Part shown: positions 49,948 through 58,556 of the stretch, one piece after another | Position numbering within the stretch: the first letter of the stretch is position 1 | Layout of the letters: each line of letters opens with the position of its first letter | Source: Thermogemmatispora sp042408735 | Lineage (GTDB): Bacteria; Chloroflexota; Ktedonobacteria; Ktedonobacterales; Ktedonobacteraceae | Assembly (NCBI RefSeq): GCF_042408735.1 | Contig: NZ_JBHOQV010000118.1 | Location: 55,279 to 119,278 of the forward strand | DNA length: 64,000 nt | Direction of reading: 5' to 3' | Notes under the pieces: generated by a model | Told to the model about the DNA's origin: nothing | Seen by the model: only the letters and a program-made list of their open reading frames with translations | The model's database searches: none | Position numbers and translations under genes: made by a program

Positions 49948-51963
49948 CTAGATATCCAGCTCAGCATTCTTGGCATGGCTTTCGATAAAGCGCTTGCGGG
50001 GAGCCACCTCATCGCCCATCAGCATATTAAAGACGCGATCTGCCTCCACCGCCTCCTCGATCGTCACCTTGAGGATCGTGCGGCGGGCTGGATCCATCGT
50101 CGTCTCCCAGAGTGTTTCAGGGTTCATCTCGCCCAGACCTTTGTAGCGTCCCACCTCCGGCTCCTTTCCGTTATGCTTTGCCTTATATTCGGCGATCAGG
50201 GCATCGCGCTCCTCGTCCGAGTAGGCGTAGCGCACCTCCTTCCCCATTTTCACGTGGTAGAGGGGAGGCTGAGCGATGTAGAGGTGGCCGTCGGTGATCA
50301 GAGGCTCCATGTAGCGGAAGAAGAAGGTCAAGAGCAAAGTGCGGATGTGGGCCCCATCGACATCGGCATCGCACATGATCACGATACGTCCGTAGCGCAG
50401 CTTCGACTTATCGAAGGACTCGCCGATGCCCACGCCGATGGCCGTAATGATGTTCTTCACCTCCTCGTTTTCGAGCATCTTCTGCAGGCGGGCCCGCTCC
50501 ACATTGAGGATTTTGCCACGCAGGGGAAGGATGGCCTGGAAATGGCGATCGCGACCTTGCTTGGCGGAACCGCCGGCGGAATCGCCCTCCACGAGGTACA
50601 GCTCACAGCGATCGGGACGGCGCTCGGTACAATCGGCCAGCTTGCCGGGGAGGGTTGTATCGAGGGCATTCTTGCGCTGAACCAGCTCGCGGGCCGCCCG
50701 AGCGGCCTCGCGGGCGCGGGCCGAGGTCAGACATTTCTCGATAATCGCGCGGGCCTCCGAAGGCGTCTCCTCCAGATAGACGGAGAGCATTTCCGCCGTC
50801 ACCGCCTCGACGATCGGACGCACCTCAGCGTTGTTCAGCTTTGCCTTTGTCTGAGCCTCGAATTGCGGGTTAGGCAGCTTCACACTCACGACAGCCGTCA
50901 GGCCCTGGCGCACGTCCTCACCGGTCAGGTTGCTCTCCTTCTCCTTGAGGAAGCCCATCTTACGGGCGTAGTCATTGAGCGTGCGTGTCAGGGCGCTGCG
51001 GAAGCCCGTGATATGCATGCCCCCGTCCACGGTATTGATGCCGTTAGCGAAAGAGAACTCCGTCGTATTCCAGCTATCGTTGTACTGGAGGGCGATCTCG
51101 ACCTTCACCTGGTCGACCTCGCGCACAATACTGACGGGACGGCTTTGCAGGCAGTTGCGGTTCTTATTAAGGTAGCGGACAAAGGAGACGAGGCCGCCTT
51201 CGAAGTAGAAAGTGACCTCGCGGTCGGTGCGCTCGTCGCGGAGGGAGATCGTCAGGCCCCGGTTGAGATAGGCAATCTCGCGGAAGCGCTGGGCCAGAAT
51301 ATCGAAGTTATAGTCACGGGTCTCCATGACCTGCAGGTCAGGGAGGAAAGTTGTTTTGGTGCCGTGGCCTTCAGCCGGCCCCAGGTCCTCGACGGGAGTC
51401 ACGGCAACGCCGCGCTCGTAGCGCTGGCGATAGCGGTGCCCGTCGCGCGTCACCTCCACCTCGCACCATTCCGACAGGGCATTGACCACCGAGACGCCCA
51501 CACCGTGCAGGCCGCTGCTGAACTGGTAGACCCCGCTGCCGAACTTCCCCCCGGCGTGCAGGATCGTCATCACCACCTCCAGGGTCGACATCTCCGGACG
51601 CTGATGGTGCTTTTCCACGGGGATGCCGCGCCCGTTGTCCTCAATCGTCACCGACTCATCAGCGTGGATGGTGACCGTCACCGTATCGGCAAAGCCGGCC
51701 ATGGCCTCATCGACGCTGTTGTCAACCACCTCATAGATCAGGTGGTGAAGGCCGCGCTGGTCTGTCGACCCGATGTACATCCCGGGTCGGACACGCACCG
51801 CCTCCAGGCCCTCCAGAATCTGGATGTGTTGCTCGTTGTACTCCCCGTTGCTGGCACTGCCACGCGGCGCCGCCCTGGAGCCATTGAGCTTCTCCTTCGG
51901 GAGAGCACCATCACCAGCTACCTGCTCAGCCGTTGCTGCCAGAGATTCTCTTGCTTTTGCCAT
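49948..51963 (-). CDS. gyrB: DNA gyrase subunit B
   Basis: A 671-residue type IIA topoisomerase ATPase subunit that with GyrA supercoils DNA. The GHKL ATPase has YEVVDNSVDEAMAGFAD, IEDNGRGIPV and GLHGVGVSVVNALS; the transducer follows; the TOPRIM domain has VEGDSAGGSAKQGRDR and MCDADVDGAHIRTLL (catalytic acidic residues); the C-terminal YKGLGEMNPETLWETTMDP is diagnostic. An N-terminal extension of about 40 low-complexity residues precedes EQHIQILEGLEAVR. ATG 51963 has AAAGGAAC upstream. gyrA is not adjacent. A short inverted repeat (TTCTATTTATAGAA, 51996-52009) and TATAAA-like box precede the gene. Confidence 0.96.
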   Translation of the reverse strand: MAKARESLAATAEQVAGDGALPKEKLNGSRAAPRGSASNGEYNEQHIQILEGLEAVRVRPGMYIGSTDQRGLHHLIYEVVDNSVDEAMAGFADTVTVTIHADESVTIEDNGRGIPVEKHHQRPEMSTLEVVMTILHAGGKFGSGVYQFSSGLHGVGVSVVNALSEWCEVEVTRDGHRYRQRYERGVAVTPVEDLGPAEGHGTKTTFLPDLQVMETRDYNFDILAQRFREIAYLNRGLTISLRDERTDREVTFYFEGGLVSFVRYLNKNRNCLQSRPVSIVREVDQVKVEIALQYNDSWNTTEFSFANGINTVDGGMHITGFRSALTRTLNDYARKMGFLKEKESNLTGEDVRQGLTAVVSVKLPNPQFEAQTKAKLNNAEVRPIVEAVTAEMLSVYLEETPSEARAIIEKCLTSARAREAARAARELVQRKNALDTTLPGKLADCTERRPDRCELYLVEGDSAGGSAKQGRDRHFQAILPLRGKILNVERARLQKMLENEEVKNIITAIGVGIGESFDKSKLRYGRIVIMCDADVDGAHIRTLLLTFFFRYMEPLITDGHLYIAQPPLYHVKMGKEVRYAYSDEERDALIAEYKAKHNGKEPEVGRYKGLGEMNPETLWETTMDPARRTILKVTIEEAVEADRVFNMLMGDEVAPRKRFIESHAKNAELDI

Positions 51964-52577
51964 AGGGTCTGCACGTTCCTTTAGCGCTAACAGCCTTCTA
52001 TTTATAGAAAAAGAGCGAAGAGGCCGCTCTCGCCCTCATGGATATCGCAGCCGGCAGACTGGCGCCGCCAGGACCGGCCCGGGCCTGGTCGGCAGCGCGC
52101 TCCGCTTCATCCGCACGACGGACCTGGCCGCCTCAACCAGCTCAGGCCGCCGTAGAAGGGCGGGCTGGTCTGCTCTCACAGCCTGTCTCGCTCTCTCTCC
52201 GCTTATCCGCTTGCCTGCCTGGTCAACCTGACGGCGGCCTGTCGTCTGCTTCACCTGCTTGCTCGTTTGCTCGCTCGTCAAAACCGCTCCCCAATCAAGG
52301 CCATCTTTCCGCTCAGGCTGGACAGAGAGAAAGACCGACAAGACCCACCAAAGCCTTCTTCTGCTTGTTTGCTTTGTCGCCCTATTCCCGCCCCTCGCTG
52401 GTCTCGATTGGTCTCGATGGCCTGGCCAGTGCCTTCCGCCCCTTTGTTGATGCATAGCGAGGGCGGACGGACCGAGCGCCTGGCGGTCTCAAGCACCTTC
52501 GTGCTGCCCAGGGCGAGGAGACAGGCTCTGTGAGGAAAAGGTCGCAGCTGCTATGCTGCTTACACGTTCTTTCTGAA

Positions 52578-52623
52578 AGAGAGAAGCCAATGTGGTAACG
52601 AAGTTACCCTTTGGTGTCTCTCT
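52578..52623. other. Long three-segment hairpin
   Basis: Nested arms AGAGAGA/TCTCTCT, CCAA/TTGG and GGTAAC/GTTACC (GAA loop) make a 17-bp interrupted stem over 46 bases. On the plus strand an AT-rich TTATTATATCAC follows. The inner GGTAAC-GAA-GTTACC could be an operator. Function is unknown. Confidence 0.5.
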
Positions 52624-52887
52624 TATTATATCACATGCGGAGCGCCGGGCCAATCAAAGACGGACAGATTGACCACCTGGTAGCGCACAGGGGTACATCC
52701 TCGGGCGGCCAGTGGGCGGCCAGTGGGCCGTTTCTTCCAGAGTCTCTCAGGCTGCCGGCTTCTCCCAGTCTCTCTGGCTGCAGCGACAACGCTCTCCCTG
52801 AGAGCGGGCGGCAGGGGCTTCTCTCCGCCTGGTGCAGGGAAGGCTCGCGGTCGGCGAGCGAGTGCTCGCCCGACCAGCGGATCCTGG

Positions 52888-53028
52888 CTGCTCCTGCCTG
52901 CCGGTGACCGGGGAAGTGAGCGATCTTCCTGAGTGGGAAGAAAGCCAAAAAACAAGACAAGAGCCGTCTGGCCTGGTACCAAACCGGGCAGGCGGCTCTT
53001 CGCCGGTCACCGGCCTGCAGAGGAGCAG
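52888..53028. ncRNA. Candidate structured RNA or DNA element with three helices
   Basis: Outer helix P1: CTGCTCCT (52888-52895) and GCCGGTGACCGG (52900-52911) pair with CCGGTCACCGGC (53003-53014) and AGGAGCAG (53021-53028). P2: GGAAG (52912-52916) with CTTCC (52925-52929). P3: AGCCGTCTG (52962-52970) with CAGGCGGCT (52989-52997), one mismatch, with further internal pairing. An A-rich single-stranded linker (52937-52961) joins P2 and P3. This three-way layout matches no RNA family I know; the strand is undetermined and it could also be a mobile miniature element. Confidence 0.3.
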
Positions 53029-53290
53029 AGGATACCGAGCTAGTGCCTGGGAGCCAGCATAGCGCTCGCCATGCGAGAGGAGAAAGGTCGAGATGCCAGA
53101 TAAGCCAGCGGCAGAAGCCAGGAAGCCACAGCTCCCTGGTGGCCAGGCCAAAACCGGGCCGCATTGCCGCCCTCTCGGCAGTCGCTGTCGATCCGTCGAT
53201 CCTGTTCATTGTCTGCTCGCTTGGCCGGTCGGAGAATCCGGAAAGTCGGCCGGCGGCATAGCAAGCGAGAGGCAGAGTTTGAGAGCAGGG

Positions 53291-53914
53291 CTAGAAGCGG
53301 TTGCCGCCGAGCGGCCCGCTCATTGGAACGCCGGGCGGCTGATTAGCGGGCATCCCAGCCACTCCCGGCATGGATGGCACGCCGGGCATCCCGGAGACAC
53401 CTGGGACGCTGGGCATACCCTGCATGGGCATCCCCATCAGATTAGTGGCGCAGTAGGGGCAGAAAGACCAGCGTAGCTCAAGAAGACGCTCGCACTTCGG
53501 GCAGGGCCGCTTTAGCTTCTGCCCGCAAGAAGGACAAATCTGGAAGTCCGACTCCACGCGGGCGTGACAGTTGGTGCAGGTCTGGCGCTCTGTCATCTCG
53601 GCCAGCAGCGACTCCTCCTCCAGTTGGCGTTCGTAGATCTCGGCCAGTGTCTGGCGAGGGCGCAGGATCAAGTAGATCAGCAGCCCGCCCACGTTAAAGA
53701 CGGCCACCAGCAAAGTCGCGATGACCTGGGTGGCCAGGTCCTGAGAGCGAGAGCGAATATCACGGAATGTCCAGATGATCAAGCTAATCCAGAAAACGAA
53801 GAAGAAGGCGAGAAAAAAACTGACAATAAACCCGAGTGCGTTCTGCAGGGTTGTTAGCAAGCTGCCCCCACCGGGAGTAGCTCCAAGAATAAGGGTCAGA
53901 GATTGCGCGTTCAC
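53291..53914 (-). CDS. Membrane protein with double zinc ribbon and Met/Pro/Gly-rich tail
   Basis: A 207-residue protein. Two hydrophobic segments (about 20-50 and 65-90) are followed by a cytoplasmic helix and two zinc ribbons, CTNCHARVESDFQICPSCG and CPKCERLLELRWSFCPYC, then a Gly/Met/Pro/Val repeat tail (GMPSVPGVSGMPGVPSMPG). The type is common as a small scaffolding or sensing membrane protein; role unknown. GTG 53914 is preferred (GAAAGG about 11 bases upstream); an in-frame TTG at 53959 lacks a site. Confidence 0.8.
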   Translation of the reverse strand: MNAQSLTLILGATPGGGSLLTTLQNALGFIVSFFLAFFFVFWISLIIWTFRDIRSRSQDLATQVIATLLVAVFNVGGLLIYLILRPRQTLAEIYERQLEEESLLAEMTERQTCTNCHARVESDFQICPSCGQKLKRPCPKCERLLELRWSFCPYCATNLMGMPMQGMPSVPGVSGMPGVPSMPGVAGMPANQPPGVPMSGPLGGNRF

Positions 53915-54316
53915 AGGATGAAGGCCCCTTTCAGAATAGACATAGCTCAGTACACACAATTACAACGGACATCCCCGGTTGAACGTTGCTTCTGCCAGGA
54001 CTTCCAGTACCCATCTGGCTGGCCCGGCGCAGAGCGGCAGGCTCATAGGCGGGGCGGACGGTCGAGCGAGCCTTAAGCTACCCGGCTCTGACTGTTCTCC
54101 GCCCCGCCTCTGCCCCTTATGCTTCTTCCTCACCCTCTCCCTATCCGTCCGCTGGTTCCTCCCTGCCCCGCTCATCTACAGCAGGCGGAGCCGAATAGGC
54201 GGGGCCGAGCAGCGGAAGGGGAGAGGCCATCTCGCCCTCACTGGGGCCTTATGTTAGAGCGACCTGACTGACTATCAGGCTATCGCTGCTCAGAAAGGAC
54301 GCGCGCACGAGCGGGC
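53915..54316. other. Spacer downstream of the mannosidase gene
   Basis: About 400 bases, pyrimidine-rich on the plus strand, no supported gene or T-tailed hairpin. Confidence 0.35.
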
Positions 54317-57300
54317 CTAACGGAACAGCAACGTCAGGATCTCCCCGGCGCGCAGCTGTCGCCGGATAGAAGGGGTATCCTGCAGCGATGAGCTATGCTG
54401 ACCTCCCTGCCATTCGAGCTGCTCGCGCGGTTCCTCCAGTAAGTTTGCCACAAAGGCCTGACTGGCGGCAAGGCCGGGACGGAAGGTGGCCTCGACCTCA
54501 TGGTCGAGCGGGTTATAGACGCGCACAACCCAGCCCTGATCATCGAGCGAGCGCTTGATGGCGCTGACCACCAGCTCCGGGGGCGAGACGGTCACCAGCG
54601 AGGTCTGAGCTGGAAGCGGACCATCGTGCTGGCTGGTCACCAGCGCGCGGACCGGCAGATTGAGAGCCTGCGCCTCGCGCAGCACCAGGCCGTTCTCGGC
54701 CTCCCATGTCCCGCGGTGCGGAACCAGCGCATAGTCGAATTCCTGGCGGCCGGGACATTGGGCCTCCGGCGTATAGTACATGGGGCCGGCAGGACCCTGG
54801 CGCGTGGAGAGGTCATCGCGCGAGAGCCATTCCACACAGCGCAGCAAGGTCAGAGCCAGGGCCATCTGCCCCGACGCCAGGCCTGGGCCGCCCTGCACAA
54901 CCTCATATTCAGGCAGGCCGCGATTGAGGACCGCCAGGCCGATCTGGCCATCGCTCAGATCCACAAAGCGCTTCTGCGGGAAGGTATTGACGGGCGCCTC
55001 GGCCCAATCGCTGACGTTCTCCGGGCGAGGAGCCGTTACCGGGCGCAGGCGCACCTCAAACGTTCCCTCAGCAGCCACCCTTTCTATTGTATAAGGGATG
55101 GGGAACAGGACCCGCAGACGGTGATCGCGCGCATTATTCTCCACCGTCGTATGGATATCGATGCGACGCACCCCGGGGTAGAGCGAGACCTCGCTGTCGA
55201 TCGGGCAGTCGACGAAGCGCTCGCTGCGGCTATCGCGGCTATCGCTGCAGGCCACTGGCAGGCGCCAGACCGAGCTGATGCGCAGCGTAGCGCGCACCGG
55301 GCCAGCACTCAGCAGCTCGATGCGCGGCGGCTGAGCCGGCGTACTGATCAGCGTATCGCGCGCCGGCGGACAGTAGGTATAGAGATCGCCGACGTCACCG
55401 CCATCGACAAAGCGATTCAGGCCGCGGAAAACGGCGCCCGTCTCCTTGTCGGTCACCGTCAGCGTGCCAAGCTCGCCATCCACCTCGACCCGATAAAACT
55501 CGTTCTCGATCGTCTGGGGAGCGCAGCGCAGGGTTGCCTGTTCCTGTTCCTGGGGAGGAACCTGCCGGGACTGCAGAGCCGGATAGAGCCAATAGGTTTT
55601 GGCCCCGTAGGCTGGCAGCTCGCTGGCCAGAAACTCGACCTTCTGCTGCACCAGCTCGAAGACCTCGAACTCGAAGGCCCTGATCTCCTCCCGCTGGAGC
55701 AGCTCCAGCACCTCCCGTTCGCCGGCAAGCAAGCGTTCGCGCTCGCCTTTGAGGAGGTGGGAAGGGGCGAGGGCGATCTCGATACGGCGCAGGTCGGGCG
55801 TGGCGGCGGGCAGGACGCGCAGATCGACGATCTCATCGGGGTCGTCGGGGATGCCCATAGCGATCCTGATGGTGTCGTGAGTCAGTGCCAGGAACTGACC
55901 GGGGCGGTCGAAGGTGCCAACAGCCTGCATGCGGGCCAGCGCCTGACGCTGGATGGTCTGACTGCCGATGCGGCGTCGGTGCTCGCCCAGCACGCGGAAG
56001 GGCAAGGCCCGCCCCCGCTCATCAACGAGCGCCGCGCGCTGCAGCGACTCGGCGATATGGACCTCGACGGAGACCGCCGCGTTGCGCGGCCCCGGACCCA
56101 TATTGAAAACCACGATCGGGAACGGTGCCCGCTCCTGGCCGGCCAGCGACTGTGGCGGCAGCGTGCACAGCGTATCACTGACCCGCTGCAGGGCGCGGCT
56201 GACCAGGGCCTCGCCGATCTGTTGGCACTGCGCAAAGCGGACGCTGTTCTCGCGATGGACCTGGTCGATGCTGCAGCCGCAGATGCTGTCGTGCGGCTGA
56301 TTCTGCAGCAAGTACTTCCAGGCCAGATGAACCAGGCCGCGCGGATAGTCGTCGCCGAGCTTCCAGGCCCAGAGTGTCAGCGGCTCAACCCAATGCTGCA
56401 GCAGATGCTCCTGAGCGGTATTCTGCTGCTTGATCCACATGCGAGTCGAAAGGACAGCCGGCAACAGGTGAGCATACTTGCTGCTCCGCAGCTCGCCCTT
56501 GAGAAGGCGGAGCTGACGCTGCTGCTGCTCGATGCCACGGCGCACCTGCTCGATGTACTGGGGAATCGTGCCGATCTGAATATGAATACCTGCATACTGA
56601 TGATGATTGCTGTGACCAGAGCGAGGGACGTTCCCCAGAAGCTTATTGGCCGCCTCGATAGTGGCCGGCAGGCCCTGCTGCGGCTCCAGGTGGTCGGAGC
56701 CATTCATCAGGAGCAGCGTGTCCGTGGTGGTGGTGGTGCGATCGAGCAGCTGCGAGACCACCATCTCCAGCCGGGTGACGAAGGCATCGGGAGTCAGGGG
56801 CATCAGACGAGCATTGCCATAGCCTTCGGGCAGGTAGACCACCAGAACCCTGGTGCCATCTGGCGCCTCCCAGTAGAATTCACTTTCTCTGACCTCATCG
56901 CCCACTCCTCGCCAGAGAACCGCGCTGCCGATGCCGAAGCCCTGCAGAATCTGCGGCATCTGGGCAATGTGACCAAAGCAGTCAGGCAGGTAGCCGACTC
57001 GCATAGGTTCCCCAAAACGCGCCGCCTGCTTAAGACCCGTCTGCAGATTGCGAATCAGCGACTCGCCGCTGACCAGGAACTCGTCGGGCTGAAGGTACCA
57101 GGGGCCGATCAGAATGCGCCCCTCGGCAATATACTGCTTGAGACGCTCCTCCTGCTCCGGTCGAACCTCCAGGTAGTCTTCAAGCACGATCGTCTGCCCG
57201 TCGAGCATGAAGTGCTTGAATGCAGGGTCATGTTCCATGATGTTCAGCAGTTTGTCTATGGTTTGTACCAGCCGGATACGAAACTGCTGAAAAGTCAGAT

Positions 57301-57358
57301 ACCACTCGCGGTCCCAATGGGTATGTGGCACCAGAATGATGCTGAGTTGCCCACTCAT
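54317..57358 (-). CDS. Glycoside hydrolase family 38 alpha-mannosidase
   Basis: A 1013-residue retaining alpha-mannosidase, possibly acting on alpha-mannosides or mannosylglycerate. Zinc ligands H14 and D16 are in VPHTHWDREWY, the nucleophile D126 in YLPDCFGHIAQMPQIL, and LLLMNGSDHLEPQQ supplies the third His. Middle-domain motifs include AWKYLLQNQPHDSICGCSIDQVH. The C-terminal beta domains extend to the end (PRIELLSAGPVRATL, and LNLPVRALV). Length is normal for GH38. ATG 57358 follows AAGGGA. There is no signal peptide, so intracellular. The promoter is at 57487-57515. No transporter for the glycan is adjacent. Confidence 0.94.
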   Translation of the reverse strand: MSGQLSIILVPHTHWDREWYLTFQQFRIRLVQTIDKLLNIMEHDPAFKHFMLDGQTIVLEDYLEVRPEQEERLKQYIAEGRILIGPWYLQPDEFLVSGESLIRNLQTGLKQAARFGEPMRVGYLPDCFGHIAQMPQILQGFGIGSAVLWRGVGDEVRESEFYWEAPDGTRVLVVYLPEGYGNARLMPLTPDAFVTRLEMVVSQLLDRTTTTTDTLLLMNGSDHLEPQQGLPATIEAANKLLGNVPRSGHSNHHQYAGIHIQIGTIPQYIEQVRRGIEQQQRQLRLLKGELRSSKYAHLLPAVLSTRMWIKQQNTAQEHLLQHWVEPLTLWAWKLGDDYPRGLVHLAWKYLLQNQPHDSICGCSIDQVHRENSVRFAQCQQIGEALVSRALQRVSDTLCTLPPQSLAGQERAPFPIVVFNMGPGPRNAAVSVEVHIAESLQRAALVDERGRALPFRVLGEHRRRIGSQTIQRQALARMQAVGTFDRPGQFLALTHDTIRIAMGIPDDPDEIVDLRVLPAATPDLRRIEIALAPSHLLKGERERLLAGEREVLELLQREEIRAFEFEVFELVQQKVEFLASELPAYGAKTYWLYPALQSRQVPPQEQEQATLRCAPQTIENEFYRVEVDGELGTLTVTDKETGAVFRGLNRFVDGGDVGDLYTYCPPARDTLISTPAQPPRIELLSAGPVRATLRISSVWRLPVACSDSRDSRSERFVDCPIDSEVSLYPGVRRIDIHTTVENNARDHRLRVLFPIPYTIERVAAEGTFEVRLRPVTAPRPENVSDWAEAPVNTFPQKRFVDLSDGQIGLAVLNRGLPEYEVVQGGPGLASGQMALALTLLRCVEWLSRDDLSTRQGPAGPMYYTPEAQCPGRQEFDYALVPHRGTWEAENGLVLREAQALNLPVRALVTSQHDGPLPAQTSLVTVSPPELVVSAIKRSLDDQGWVVRVYNPLDHEVEATFRPGLAASQAFVANLLEEPREQLEWQGGQHSSSLQDTPSIRRQLRAGEILTLLFR

Positions 57359-57413
57359 ACGTTTTCCCTTGTTATGTTTCCATCTTTTATCGATTTATTG
57401 CTGTGCATTTACC

Positions 57414-57467
57414 ACCTGCACGGCCTGGCTGGGAACCTGCTAGCAGACGGCGATTACCGGTGCAGGT
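57414..57467. repeat. 8-bp inverted repeat in the mannosidase leader
   Basis: ACCTGCAC (57414-57421) and GTGCAGGT (57460-57467), 38 bases apart, lie between the mannosidase promoter and start codon. It could be a sugar-responsive operator pair or a leader stem. Confidence 0.35.
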
Positions 57468-57486
57468 ACAATAAATGTTGAAAGAT

Positions 57487-57515
57487 ATTATACTCGCTGT
57501 CTACCCAGATGGCAA
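57487..57515 (-). promoter_or_regulatory. Promoter of the GH38 mannosidase
   Basis: Minus strand TTGCCA (57515-57510), 17 bases, TATAAT (57492-57487): perfect -10 and good -35. Start near 57480, giving a leader of about 120 bases. Confidence 0.75.
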
Positions 57516-57634
57516 TAAATGCCCCTGAGAGTAAGACTCTTAGTTAGTCAAAATGGCCCCCTTGCATTGAAGCTTGCTCCCATATATAATCTTCGCGCCA
57601 ACACCTACCATTCAACATCGAGGAACTGCGACCT

Positions 57635-58489
57635 GTGGTCACCAGCCTACATGTTGTCTTATCACACGTCCAGGTTGCCCCCCTTTTGCAGGCTCGTCGG
57701 GAGGGGAGGCGGCAGTGTGAACTCTCGCCGGACCTGGGCCTCTCCCTCGTGACTGTGGCTCTCACTGAGGAGGGGGTACTCTTCCCTTCGGGCGAACTGT
57801 TGCGTTGGGACGATGTCGAGCGCATCGCCTCTGCTCTCAATAGCTGTTTCTTGTTGGAGCACGGTTCTGTGCGGGCCATTCAGACCTTCTCTGCGGTGAC
57901 CAACCGTCCCTGTAGCCTCTATCCGACGCAGGGGGCGCCCAGCCTGCTGATCGCCGGCTTTGTCATGCACCGCGTAAAGGAGGTTGATCCGTTGGAGGAC
58001 ACGCGCCTCAAGATCCGCACGCTGGCGCCCATTGGGGGGCGCGTGCTGGACACCGCCACCGGTCTGGGCTATACCGCCATTGAGGCGGCCCGCCATGCCG
58101 ACGAGGTGATTACCATCGAGCTTGATCCTGCGGTCCAGGAGGTGGCTCGTTTCAATCCCTGGTCACAGGATCTTTTTCATCATCCGCGAATCCGTCGCAT
58201 GCTGGGCGATGCCAGCGAGTTGGTGCCGACCTTTCCTGATCAGTATTTTTCGCGGATTATCCATGACCCGCCTGCTTTCGCCCTGGCTGGCGAACTCTAC
58301 TCGGGTGCCTTCTATCGCGAGCTGTATCGCGTGCTCCGCGCAGGAGGGCGCCTTTTCCACTATGTGGGCGACCTGCAGAGCCGCGCAGGGAGTAGCACCC
58401 TTCGTGGGGTGACCCGCCGTTTGCAGGAAGCTGGCTTTTCGCGGGTGATGCCGCATCAGGAGGCGTTTGGCGTGGTAGCCTATAAGTAA
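57635..58489 (+). CDS. SAM-dependent methyltransferase-fold protein (spermidine-synthase-like)
   Basis: A 284-residue protein. The C-terminal half is a class I Rossmann methyltransferase: motif I VLDTATGLGYTAIEAA, an acidic end of strand 2 (VITIELDPAVQEVA), GDASELVPTF and motif IV-like IIHDPPAF. The layout, with an N-terminal domain of 110 residues and a DPP at motif IV, is close to archaeal/bacterial spermidine-synthase-like methyltransferases. Substrate unknown; the DPPAF motif would suit N- or C-methylation of a nucleobase or polyamine chemistry. GTG 57635 has GAGGAAC about eight bases upstream. Divergent from mannosidase. Confidence 0.75.
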   Translation: MVTSLHVVLSHVQVAPLLQARREGRRQCELSPDLGLSLVTVALTEEGVLFPSGELLRWDDVERIASALNSCFLLEHGSVRAIQTFSAVTNRPCSLYPTQGAPSLLIAGFVMHRVKEVDPLEDTRLKIRTLAPIGGRVLDTATGLGYTAIEAARHADEVITIELDPAVQEVARFNPWSQDLFHHPRIRRMLGDASELVPTFPDQYFSRIIHDPPAFALAGELYSGAFYRELYRVLRAGGRLFHYVGDLQSRAGSSTLRGVTRRLQEAGFSRVMPHQEAFGVVAYK

Positions 58490-58556
58490 CCGCTGAGGGG
58501 GCTGCCCGCGTCCGCCGGGCCCCGGTGCTTGCTTTTGGCCTGCTCTTGCTCTTGGC

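Larger units (their letters stand above)
51964..53290. other. 1.3-kb gene-free spacer with foldable elements
   Basis: Between gyrB (-) and the zinc-ribbon gene (-), no protein gene is supported. Frames on both strands are low-complexity. It contains two unusual inverted-repeat structures, at 52578-52623 and 52888-53028, listed separately. Confidence 0.5.

Noticed and set aside
50245..50260. Second parS-like sequence TTTTCACGTGGTAG in gyrB
   Set aside because: Matches only the CACGTG centre, and lies in coding sequence.
49702..51984. 760-codon open frame on the plus strand opposite gyrB
   Set aside because: It exactly mirrors gyrB, whose motifs are unambiguous; the antisense frame lacks stops because of GC-rich codon bias and has no recognisable domain.
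54500..57481. 993-codon open frame on the plus strand opposite the mannosidase
   Set aside because: It mirrors the GH38 gene; composition (His, Gln, Arg-rich) is typical of an antisense shadow.
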